A stretch of 64,000 nucleotides of DNA from Aedes albopictus. Taxonomy: Eukaryota > Arthropoda > Insecta > Diptera > Culicidae. Below are positions 23,400-35,400 of the stretch, in pieces; position 1 is the first letter of the stretch; every line of letters starts with the position of its first letter. The position numbers and the translations under genes are program-made. The notes beneath the pieces were generated by a model. That model made no database searches. It had not been told where the DNA came from and saw only the letters and a program-made list of their open reading frames with translations. The stretch spans positions 446,191,204-446,255,203 of the forward strand of contig NC_085138.1 of the NCBI RefSeq assembly GCF_035046485.1. The letters run 5' to 3'.

Positions 23400-24860
23400 C
23401 TTAAGTACCGTTTTTCAGAAGTTCCTCTGGGAAATGTTCCCAAGTATTCTTACGAAAACCTGCTAAAGTTTTTCCAAAAAAAAAATCCCGGTATTCCTCC
23501 AGCAGTTCAACTAGTACTTCCTCAAGTAGGTCTTCCAGCACATCCCTACGAATTCTTTTAGGAGTTCTTCTAGAAGCTTTCTGAGAAGTTCGCCAAAATT
23601 TTTTCCAGCAGTATCACCAGGAAGTTATGCAGATTACCCAGATGTTTTTGTAAGAGTTTCTCGCGCTATTTTAGAGTTCTTTTCGAAATTCTTATGAGTT
23701 CCTCTAAGATTTTTTTGTAGTTCTCTAAGGACTGCTCCAGAAATTTCTTCCTCCATCTAGAAGATCTTCCAAGGATTTCTTAAGGATATTTTCAACCTAC
23801 ATCCTTCAGAACTTTTTTCAGAAATTCTTTAAATCAAATCGATTTGATCAGATTTTTTTCCCAAAATTTCAGAAAGTTTAAGTCTCAAAAATTCTTTGCA
23901 GAATTTCTGCAGAAATAACTCCAAAGATTTCTTAAGGAGTTCTTCCAATGATTTACCCAAGGTCGCATTCATGCATTTCTACAGAAGTTTCTTCAGGATT
24001 TTCCCAAAATCTATTGTTTATGCAGGAATTTTTCCAGCCAATTTTTTTAGATTTGTTCGAACGATTTTTTTTATTATACATGTTGGAGATATGAATTGAA
24101 CATCCCTGAGTTGTATGATTGAATTGTACTGTGTGATTGCTTTGAATTCAATAAAGAATCAGTTGTTGTTTTGCTCTTTAGTCGGTCGGTGTCGGTTGCG
24201 AATATGAAGCCGAGTTTTGAATACGTAGTCCGAATAATTGGTGAGTGAATTGGTTTGATATCCCGCAGATTAACATACATATCTTCAATAATTTATTATC
24301 CAAGGACTGCATCACAAATTGCTCAAGGATTTTCTCTACAATATCTTAAATTCGTTCAAGCATTTTGCTGGAATTAACTCAAGTATAGTTTCTTCTCCGT
24401 ATCCACTGGTACATGCTCTGTATGTCACTTGTCTAGTGTTAACTTTCATTCAGTCTGTACAGCATCTGGCTGAAGAAGGTGTCCACGTCTTTCAATTCTC
24501 CCAAAGATTTTTCCGAGATTGCTTCAATCATCTTCAAGATTTTTCCATGAATCTTCCCAAGAAATGCTTCCAAAGGCTTCTCCAGGAAATCTTCCAAGGT
24601 TAACTCCCGCACAATTTCTTTCAGGAGTTCTTCGAAGAAATCATCCGGAAGTTCTTCCACGATACGTCTAGAAAATCTTCAAAAACTCCTTCAGAAATTC
24701 TTCTAGGAAATCTTTAAACACTTCTTCACGAATTCTCCCAATCACATCTCCGGAATAAATGGTTTATTTGCACCAATTGCTACTTTTTATGCTTTCTCCA
24801 AGTGTTACTTCAATAGTTCTCCCGTGGATTGCTCCAAGAGTTTCTCCAGAGAATCTTCTA
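23400..24860 (-). repeat. EcoRI-core-related degenerate repeats with a SINE fragment
   Basis: Loose units (CCAGCAGTTC, TCTTCCAGCA, GGAGTTCTTC) over most of the interval. A plus-strand SINE tail (TTCTTCTCCGTATCCACTGG to TGGCTGAAGAAGGTGTCC) sits at ~24383-24485. No gene recognised. Confidence 0.5.
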
Positions 24861-24889
24861 GAAGATTCTTATAAGAGTGTATTGTGTTG

Positions 24890-25317
24890 TTCCTTGCTGT
24901 GAATGAATCACCACTATCGCACGACAATATCCGTGTGTCATGAGAAAATATTAAGTGACCATCTGACGAGGGTGAACGATTGTTTGCTTTCCGCGTGAAG
25001 CGGACAAGAGCTCGGTTTACATGGCATTAAAACAAAAGGTCATACCACTTATCAGAGTTAATCCCAACCCCACGATATCTTTCCTGCTAACAAACAACAC
25101 TTCCTGTAGTTTTTGGCGGAGACATGCGGAAACGCCGACTTTCACATAACAAAGATTGGTACTAAAATTCCTTTCCTCTTCTAACCAGACTGCAAGGACG
25201 TGGCCGGCGCCGTTATTGTACCGTTAAAGAGAACCTCTGAAGGTTGCACAGTGAGAATGGTTGACCACTCCCAGTATGATGATGATTAACCTGGGCTTGT
25301 TAGGGGAATATCTGTAA
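24890..25317. other. No gene recognised
   Basis: Unique-looking sequence with no supportable frame. One copy of the CACTCCCAGTAT word that flanks the neighbouring foldback lies at 25266. Confidence 0.3.
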
Positions 25318-25479
25318 ATAAAAAGAAAATCGGGTTAAGTACTGTTCCTTTGAATTCCACTAAGAATTTGTATCTTTTGACAGATACGTATTTCGACCTC
25401 AACTGTAAGGTCGTCTTCAGTGTCTTGTACTTGACTCGACTCAAGTTGGAACAGTACTTAACCCGATTTTCTTTTTATT
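25318..25479. mobile_element. Foldback element with ~30-bp arms carrying a hammerhead ribozyme
   Basis: Arms read AATAAAAAGAAAATCGGGTT.. inward from both ends (25318-25348 and 25449-25479), nearly perfect. The interior contains the hammerhead motif on the minus strand (25379-25424). CACTCCCAGTAT is repeated at 25266-25277 and 25480-25491, i.e. abutting the right arm but ~40 nt from the left one. Confidence 0.7.
25379..25424 (-). ncRNA. Hammerhead ribozyme variant with palindromic stem III
   Basis: Reading the minus strand: stem I GACA, core CTGAAGA, one extra C, stem II GACC/GGTC with a 10-nt loop, GAAA, stem III ATAC/GTAT with no loop, cleavage C, then stem I partner TGTC. Every conserved core position (CUGANGA, GAAA, UH) is present and stem I pairs over four bases. 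The loopless stem III implies dimeric folding, as known for the small hammerhead variants of Penelope-like elements. Self-cleavage is inferred. Confidence 0.7.
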
Positions 25480-25879
25480 CACTCCCAGTATTTTTTTCAG
25501 TTGATTCATTGTGCAACTGTCATAGATTCGGGTCAATCACGGGGTAGCAACCATATATGTGCAGTCAGTCTAAGCTAAGTTAAGCTAAGGGATCTTCCAG
25601 AAGTTTCTTCTAAGATTTCAGAAATAATTACATGAATACGTCCACGGATTTACATAGAAAACTCTTCACTAATTCTTGAAAAGGATTCATTCAAGGATTT
25701 CTTCAAAAATCCCTACAGGATTACTGTATTGTATTGTATTTATCTCGGTATTTATTAGATTAGATTAGATATTGTAGAAGATCCCTGCATAAGCTCACTC
25801 AAGAGCATTTGTAGGAATTCTTACATAGAATTTCTCTAGTACCTAACTTTTGCAGAAACCCAAAAAGGAATTCTGGAGA

Positions 25880-26464
25880 AATTCTTGGGAGAATTTATGC
25901 AAAAAAAGTGAAAAGAAATTGACTTTAAAATTTGACAAATGAAAAAATACTGTTGATATCGGTAAAAAAAATACGTAACTTTTTTTACTTTTGGCCACCT
26001 AATATTACCATAATCACAGTGCAACCCCCAACATAAAAGCCGACGATACCGGCATTTACCACCCAACAAAACCACCCCTTCGAACAGAACAAGCGTCGTC
26101 ACGAGAGCCGTACTGAAACGCCGAGCTTCCCGAGCGCCACCCCTCTCGCATGCAACAGCTGATCGTTTGTTTTGGTTCTGGGCGCGACGCCACTTCGTGT
26201 GGACCGCTCGGGTCGTTCGGGTGCCGCTGAAAAACGCTACACCGAGGGCTACGCATTTCGCGAACGCGAAAGCTCAAAGCTGTCAAAACATAAACCCGAG
26301 CCAAGCGAGCATAAAGTTTTGTGTTCGTGTGTTGTGAAATTGTGGCAATTAGAAAGTTTTTCTGTTTATTGTAATTTTCTTCGCAAATTTTGGGCTTTTT
26401 TGAGCTGGAAATTGTAATGTCAATCGTGCGAAAAGTGCCGTGAACTGTGGAATCACATAACGCA
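25880..26464 (+). promoter_or_regulatory. PAN2 upstream region and 5' UTR
   Basis: This is the interval immediately upstream of the PAN2 start, with local GC content rising between about 26080 and 26330, as is common at insect housekeeping promoters. No TATA box is obvious at a sensible distance. The transcription start cannot be placed from sequence alone. The segment from about 26320 to 26464 is the likely 5' UTR, with no in-frame ATG before 26465. Confidence 0.4.
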
Positions 26465-29400
26465 ATGGATTACGTGTACATGAGTGGCGATCCGGTCAAC
26501 CGAGCCGAGGACATCATTACCCTGACGAGTGACGTTTTGTTTACGGATTCGATTGAGGGGATTGGTTTTATATTTCTGGATTATTTCAGTGTACGACAAC
26601 GGTCCACCGGCGGGAGACTACCCGGAAGGGGACTATGGACCGTTCAACATTGGATTCGGCGAGCCGGAGTACATGGAACACGGGATGGTGCTGGCCGATG
26701 GAGGGGATCGCTTCGGGGTGTCGACGGTTTCGTTCGACACGCAGGAGGAGTTGATCTGGATGGGGAACCAGGGCGGACATGTGACGTCCTACTACGGGGG
26801 GACGATGCAGAAGTACACATCCTTCCAGGTGCACGCCAATGAGATCGTCCGGCAGATCCATACGATCGACGCGGGAATACTGGCTTTGACCAGCACGACG
26901 CTACGGCACCAGATTCGGAGGGGAATTCCCAAATTCACGTTCCGGTCGGAGAAGATGGTCGATATGGTGTGCATGGTGGAACATCAGCCTAATCGGCTTT
27001 TGATGGGAGGTCATCAAACCGAGTTGATAGATTTTGATATGGCCACTTATCAGGAGGTGGGAAGTGTTCCTGCCGGACAAAATGGGTGCGCCATTTTGCG
27101 GAATCATTCTCGCTACCTCTGTGAAGGGGATCCTTTTGGTACGATTCTACTTCGAGATCCCAACAGCTTGTCGATTGAACACGAACTAACAACCCACGCT
27201 GGAAGTCTGTCGGACTTTGATGTACAAGGAAATTACTTGGTTTCTTGTGGTTATAGCGGAAGACAAGGGAACCTGGTAATAGATCGCTTCTTGATGGTTC
27301 ACGACATGAGAATGTTGAGATTAGTGTCGCCAATTCAGGTGTTAGTTGAGCCTCAATTATTGAAATTCCTTCCATCTCCTTGCTCTCGCTTGGCAGTGGT
27401 GTCACCGCTAGGACAACTCCAGTTGGTTGATACCGTAGAACTCAGCGAACCTCGTGTTCAAATGTTCCAGATCAATACGACCGGATCTCAGTGTCTCACC
27501 TTCGACATTTGCTCTTCAAATCAAGCGATGGCATTCGGGGATCAATCCGGACACATTAACCTTATTGCCGCTGTCAAAATCAATACTCCCTCACTTCAGT
27601 TCAATCCTTACTCAAGAGAAACGGAATTCGCCGATACCGTCGAGCCACTACCGATGATCTCGATCACCGATAAGAACTTTCCTCTGTCATCGATTCTTCT
27701 TCCACCGCTTACGACCGGCGATCGTTGGCTTAGTGATTGGCCAGCTTTTATGAACACCTACGACTACCTCAAACCGAAGCCAATTCGTCCGGAAATCACC
27801 GCCACCATGAAAATGCAAGGCCCGATTGGATACGCCCCTAATCCGAAGACCTCCTTACGCAATCAAATTCCCTACATAATGGACAAAAACTCATCGTCAA
27901 GCCAGTGCTCCACTCCGGTCAGCAGCTCGCAGAAGGGAACCGGAGAGCAAGGATTGAAGCTTGTCCCCCGCCGTTATCGCAAGGTCGAGGTCAAATACAG
28001 CAAACTGGGCGTCCAGGACTTCGACTTCGAACAGTACAACCAGACAGGATTCGTCGGATTGGAAGCTAACCTCCCGAATGCGTATTGTAACGCAATGCTA
28101 CAGGCCCTCTACTTCATTGTCCCACTCCGTAAGGCCATCCTATCCCACTGCTGTTCAAAAGAATTCTGCCTGGCCTGTGAGCTTGGTTTTCTGTTTCACA
28201 TGCTGGACGTCGGAACATGCAGCCAGCCCTGCCAGGCGAGCAACTTTCTCCGCTCGTTTCGAACCGTCCCGGAGGCGGCGGCCCTCGGGTTGATCCTTTC
28301 CTCCGATCGGAGCAACAATGCCAGCATCAATCTGGTCAGTCTGATCCAGAACTGGAACCGATTCATCCTGCACCAGATCCACTACGAACTGCTGGAGGCG
28401 ATCAAGAAGAACGAGAACATGATGCCGGTCAGTGAACCGCTGGTCGGAGTGGGCCGGCGGATGCAATTGTCGGCTTCACCGCGACCATTTATCCCGGGGG
28501 CCGAAATGCACGTGCAAGCCCCGGAGGATTACCATCAGGAGGCGTTGGATAACGAGGTGCAGCAGTACGGATCCAACAATGAGAAGTTCCAGTTCTTGGA
28601 AGCTAGCAGCGGTAAGTTTTCTGTTGAGGGAAACTTTAATGATAACATAATGACTGAGATATTTTACAGATTACGACACGACGCTGATCCCGGAATGTGA
28701 ACCATATCCGGATCCGGCAGAGCAAATGCCACCATCCAGCAAAAACTACAACAAGGACGAAACGGAAATCAGCCGTCTGTTTGGAACGCAGCAGAAGACA
28801 ACCCAACGCTGCCTGAAGTGCAACGCCGAACGAGTCAAGAACAACATTCTGCTCGTTTGCAATCTGCTCTATCCGGTCAACGCGAACAATCGCAACATGG
28901 ATGGCACCTTTGCGTTGATTCTGAAAAACTCCCTCAGCGTCGAGAAGACCACTCCGGCGTGGTGCGAAAAGTGCAACAAATTTACACCCACCAATCAGAA
29001 GAGTCGCGTGACGGATCTGCCGGAAATCCTGTCCATCAACTGCGGGCTGGAAACGGACAAGGAGCTGGAGTATCTCAAAAAGCAGATGTGTCGCCCTTCG
29101 GCCCAAGTGGGAGGGACGTCCACGTCGGAAAGTGAACCGCGCGCGGCCAACACCGGCAACGGGAAGATGTGCCGGTATGGGATGAACTGCTCGCGGGTCG
29201 ATTGCCACTTTTCACATCCTAGGTAGGTTGCATTGTAGTTTTTTATACCTATGATTGTTTCTAAAGCGTGGAATATCTGTAGGAAATCATCTCCGGCGGT
29301 CATTATCTCGAGTGCACCATCGCCAGCCCAGCAAAAATCCTGGTTCCCGTTGAGCTTCCGCATGAGCCTGGATGAGAAGGAAAATCTAGAAATTGGCTCA

Positions 29401-32400
29401 CTCAAGAGCGCTTCCAGCTGTAGCGAAATCAGCGAGGATACGAATCTTCGAGAAGGTAAGTTAAGGCTATGGCAATAATGCACCTTGTCGGATACAATGC
29501 ATATTTGGTTTGTAGGCACTTTTTTTCTCACAAAAAGTTCAACATGCTGTAACTTTTCATAGATTGCAACAAAAATTCTCAAATTTTGACTGTTTTTCAA
29601 CCTATAATATGTGCATCTTTGGTACAAATTTGGGCGGGATTGGTTAATCTTTCGCGAAGCTAGAACCGTTGTCGTAAAACACTATTTTTTAGACAACCAG
29701 TTTTTGAACTGTCATATCTCCGAAAGCAGTGAACCGAACATAATGAAATTTTGAATGTTTATCAACAATATATTGATACTTGATGCAACATTATAAAATG
29801 TAATATTTTCTTACGACGAATAAAGTTATACCTGTTTGACCTTTTCATACATATAGAGGAAAATAAGTCAAATTTACAATACCACACAAAAATTACTAAA
29901 TGTGTTCTTCCTTCAATCCAAATAGGCTCTAATACAGCGTTTCTCAAACTATAGGTCGCGACCCACTGGTGGGTCGCGGGCTGATTTTTTGTGGCTCGCG
30001 AAGGTTTAGGCGTTATTGTAATAAATATCTACCTTAACTTTCTTAACTTATGTCAGAAGTGTAGAATTAGCTCTAAGTTAAAATACACAAAAATAAAAAC
30101 AAAAAAAAAACTTATGTCAGAGAACTTATGAAAAACTCTGTTTAAGATTCGAAAGAAAAACTCTAGAAATGAGTTTTCCTCCTACTTTTATTCCCAAACT
30201 TCTGTATTATGAGTCATAGTCCGAAGCATAACAAACATTGAAGCTATTCTGCATTCTAAAATCGATTCTGGATCGATGAAATTTATTATTAGAATATTTA
30301 GGATTCTAGTAAAGTTTGAGAATTTATCAAATTTTTTGTTCTTGAAGGATGAGTTTAAATTGGATTGGTGCTTACAATTTTCAGTAAAAGGTAGTTTTAC
30401 AATGCCAAGTTCAATAGTTCGAATTTAAACAATTGGGATAATCAGACAGAAAATTACTGAATTTCGAAAACAAACCATCAAACTTTTGGTTATGTCTACC
30501 GAAACATGTGTATATTTTTAAGAACTTCCGTGAAGCTCAACTTTGAATAAAATGGTGAAATTCGGTAATATAAATGTTTTTGAAAATCAGAACCTATGTG
30601 ACTCCAAGAAAATAAGTAAAATAAGTGTTTGTGATGAATTAAAATTGAAGATTAAAATTTCCAGAAGGACTAAGCTGACAATCTAGCAGTACTATAATTC
30701 TGAAAATTCGCAGCGTAAATGTAGCGTCGCCTTTGCTGCGCAATCTGTTCAATGTATTCAAAAGATGTACACAAGAAAACACGCTAAAACACGTGATATA
30801 AATAACAACGCATTGCACCTTCAAATTTTGCAAAAGTTGCCATCCTATCTACAAAGACTTTGTGGAAATTTTATGTTTTTTTTTCCTTAAATTTGTGGCA
30901 GAACTCCTAAAAATCTGTGGAGGAAACATAGAAAATTAAAAATGCTTGGAATGTCTAAAAGTAAATGTTACGTAACGCAGGCTTATCGCAACCCTTAATT
31001 GGACACTTTTGACACAAATAAGTTTATCTCACAACGAAAGAGTTAAAATATATTTAAAAAAATCTGTCCCAATGTTCTAAAATGGCATTTTTTGTGGAAA
31101 AACTTACTGGTGGGTCGCCAAATTCTATTACAATCCAAAGTGGGTCGCAGGCTAGAAAAGTTTAAGAACCCCTGCTCTAATATATCTAAATAGAGATATC
31201 TTGAGAACATAAGTAGAATATCTTTGGATATCAAAACTAAAATTTAATGATATTGATGTAAAAAAATACATTTTTTCTCCCTGGCCAAGTTCGCAGGGGT
31301 TGACGGCATTAAAGTGAAGAAGTTTCATTTTGATTATTGTAATGTATTGTTCTTTAGTGAAACATATCACCTTTTTAACACTTCAATGCGCCTCCAACGG
31401 TTCATCACGAACCGGCTGCTGCAGATGGAGTATGGCTGATCATATGCATCAGACATGCTCGATAAACAGGAGGAACCGCCAGGGCTCAGCAGAGTCTATT
31501 CCCAAGCAATAGTTCCAAATCGGTTGGATTTGAGAAGGTTTTGATGATCGTTACAAATCCTAATAAAAGTTTTATAGGATTTGTGACTGGTTTTGGAACC
31601 TTTTACAGCCAGCTGACTTCAAAATGTTGTTTGGGCTCTATTTCCCACGTTTCTCGGTTGATTTTGCTTAGTAATTTATTAATGCCATAGTCGCTTTTTC
31701 GAATTTTTACAATGTTAGGTACTTGATTATATTTTCTTTAAATAAAGCAATTAAAATCAACCGAAGAATTAATAGTGGGAAGGAGATTTGTAGCACTTAA
31801 TTGTGCTGATAGATTCGAAGCTAACGTGCGAACACTTAAACGCATTGCGTTTGACGTGACAGTTTGGACTGGACAAAAAACTGACTGCTTTTTATTAACT
31901 GAACAACGTTACTTTTGTATGACTAGGTTGACACTTCTAGGCCACGCATGAGAAAATGACATGGTTTATCTTGGTAGAACGAATTTGAATATTTTTCATA
32001 GTATATGTAGGGGGATGAATACATAATAGTTGACAAGCAATTTTTGTTTTATAACAATCAACTGACCAACTTGGCGTATTTTTGTTTATCTCTTAGATGG
32101 TGTTATGACACCAACAGAAAAAAATATCAGAAGTTCAATTACATGCTTCTGTAGGTTTTGGACCGATGACAATTTAAGGACACAAGAGATGAACACAGAG
32201 ATGTAGAAATCAAGAAAACAATTTGACACAGAATCGACTATATTTTAACATACGGGTTCGACTGATTTGATGAATCTATCTGGAAGTATCTAGAAGACAA
32301 TTGACGCTAAGATTGGAAAAAAGCTTGCAGTTGGGACTAGACTACAATAATGGCCGATAGGAAACAATTCGCTAGACAGCATTATTATTCATTTTTTAAT

Positions 32401-35400
32401 ATTTACCCGTTGGCTTTTCGCCGGTTGACAGTACAGTATTTAGCTGTGTACGAAGATACGGATTAGTTGGTGTACAGATGACAGGGTTCTCACGGGCAGT
32501 GCTTCAAGCGAGGCTTACATAATAACTGACAATAAAGAAACCTATTTTCCTTGACTTTCTACGCAACGGACATCTGACCGAACACACGTGTTTTCGTTAA
32601 TCTCCTAAGCATTATTAAGACATGACGTATGTGCATGACGGAACAACTAGCAGGATACAGTTTTAGACGTCTTTTTTCAATAACCACATTTAGCATATTT
32701 CCAATAAAACTACACTTCAATAAGGCAAAGAATGAAGCTGCTATGATAGAAGAGATCAGAATGACTTAATTGACTATTACCTTGGAGATCTACTTCGAAT
32801 AACTGACAAATTGACAAGAACCTAACTAATTACATGGACCATACTACAAAAAAACCCATTTGACAAAAAGAAAAAAGGGGAAACTTTTATTAAAACTATT
32901 TTTGTTCAACGCAGGCCAAAACAGTGTCGACTTGGGCCACACACGCCTACGTACTTCTGTGTGTTGAAACAAAAATAGAGGCTCCTAGAAGCAAATGTAG
33001 GGAAAGGGTGCGGTGTAGAACATAAGCACAGTGGTGCTACCGCCGTAATCACTTTGAAAAAAAAAATACATTTTTTTTCTAAAAGATCCAAAAAGTGTCA
33101 ATTCATGATAACTTTTTTAAACGTTTAAAAAGTACCTATGTTTTAATAACTTGTGAAGCATTAATGTATTGTTGATAAACTTTCATAATTTCACTGATTT
33201 CTGAGATATGAAACTTCAAAAATAAGCTATCTAAAAATAGTGTTCTACGAAAACGGTTCTGACTTTACGAAATATTAACCAATCGAGCTCAAATTTGTAC
33301 CAATGATGCACATATAATATTTTGACAAACAGTCGAAATTTGCGAATTTTTGATGCACTCTATGAAAAGTTACAGCATGTTGAACTTTTTGGTGAGAGAA
33401 AAAAAGTTGCCTATCCCAAACATTTTGGCCACCCCCTGTAGTCCAATTCACAAACAATATACGTGTAACTTTTGTTACCAGTTTCATTTTTCTGTTACAT
33501 GTTCGATTTTAACTTGTGAATATTCTCCCTGGGCTTGGATTATATCTTCCAGGAAGCTTTGATTTCAGGCATGTTAGCCGATGTGCTTTGCAGTAATGAT
33601 TGGAATAGCTGAATGTATAATCAATGGCAAACAATTATGTAAAAATCAGATCTTCAAGTCATCTGATATAGTTATACTGATCATGATGCTGCATAGTATA
33701 TCGAATATTTGTCGAAGTCATTTATGTGCCAGGAAAATATAATTCCAAGTTGGTGAGAATATTACAAACTGAGGGAGGGTAGTAGGCCCAGTCAGACCCC
33801 TGAATGGGCAATGTGGGTTAGTGTATGGGAATGCCGTTGAAGGTTTGTAATATTCTCCGAGGCTTTCGAAATCCAACAGGGCGCGTCCCCGGGTTGCGGA
33901 TAGGGGAAAAAGGGAGATTTTTCGCATTTGTACTGTAATCAGCCAATGTGATATTATCTCCTATGGTGTTGTAGTGCGAATGAATGATCTCATTCTATGG
34001 GAATTCGAATCTTGTAATGTATTGTTTATTAACTTCAATTTTCTAAGCTTGACAAGGTTTTGAAGACAAACATAAGATGAGAGAATTGCTCAATAGGAAA
34101 GTCACATCAGCAAAGCTTTTACTTATGCAAATGCTATCCATGGGGTCATGTCTAGCATTTAATATGTATGGCAATGACTGATTCTTACCTAGAAGGCGTA
34201 CTACAAGACCACGCGGACAATTCGATTACAGGCTTAATTGGGGATAATATATTTTCCAGAACTGAAGGGACATTTTTTCCGGGGTGACTGGCGAGTCGGA
34301 GAGGGTAGAAGTTTCCGTTTGTTATAATTGACAAAATAAACAATCGGGCACTTTTTCTTTCTATGACTTGCTTGGCATTTTGTGGATTATTGTTTTTTGG
34401 TTTTGGAAGGTATGCGATTCACTATTGAGCCTTAAAATTATTTAGCATCTGAATAGCATTGATATTGTCAAGTCTGTACCAACACCCTAATCCCACACCA
34501 AAATACCTTTTTCCTATCCCATGGCGTTTTTTTTTTTTTTTTACACAGACACGTTTAATGCTTCCAGTGAGCTATTTGCTCTTTGAAGAAAGCACGACAC
34601 TAGACAACGGACTAGCATGCAACGCCCAGTGGCACAGCCGAAAACTTTTCCTGACAGCTGCGGCGGGAATCGAACCCGCGCTCCTTAGCACGATGCGACT
34701 AAAGGCTTGGTGACCTTAGCCGCACGACCACGAAGCCACACGTTTATGTGGTCAGCAAAGACTATTCAGCCATTACCCCTCCTTATCATCGGCTTTGGAC
34801 TGACTTGCGCTCTCATTGCCCCACCAAATGCTGCAAAATGAAAATGTAAATGAAAATGATTTTAACTTGTGAATATTCTCCTCATTTTAATGTGCATTTG
34901 TAGGGCTCTTATGTCATTCAGGAGGAATACAGCCCTAGCAACCGGAGTAGTTGCATACCTTTAGTTCATTTCTGATGATAAATAACTGCAAGACAGGCAA
35001 ACCGGTCCCTAGCACGGACATCAAAATGCAGCCGTCTTGCAATAAGACCCGATTCGGGGTGGCCCATTAGGATTAGTTATCCCAGACAAAATTAAGCTAT
35101 GAACACAGAACAAAGACTGTTAGGTAACAAGAATGCAATCAGGCAAACAAAACACTATTCCAGAATTGACTGATGGACCAAAACCAATAAATGAAGCCTC
35201 GTCATCCTGTGATAGTAAATTGTTACACATTGGGGTAGCAGGCCAAATTTTATGTTTAGTGTCGTATCAAATTTATGTTTTATGTGTGTGTGTCAATTTG
35301 TGAAGTCGTGCATTTGTAGTGTTCTGTATTATTTTTCGCAGAGCCAAGTGAAAAATAAAATAGAACATTAATAGGGTTCCATTATTGTTTGTTCGTGATA

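Noticed and set aside
34640..34737. Possible tRNA gene
   Set aside because: A and B boxes are good but the acceptor stem does not pair and the sequence runs into a SINE body.
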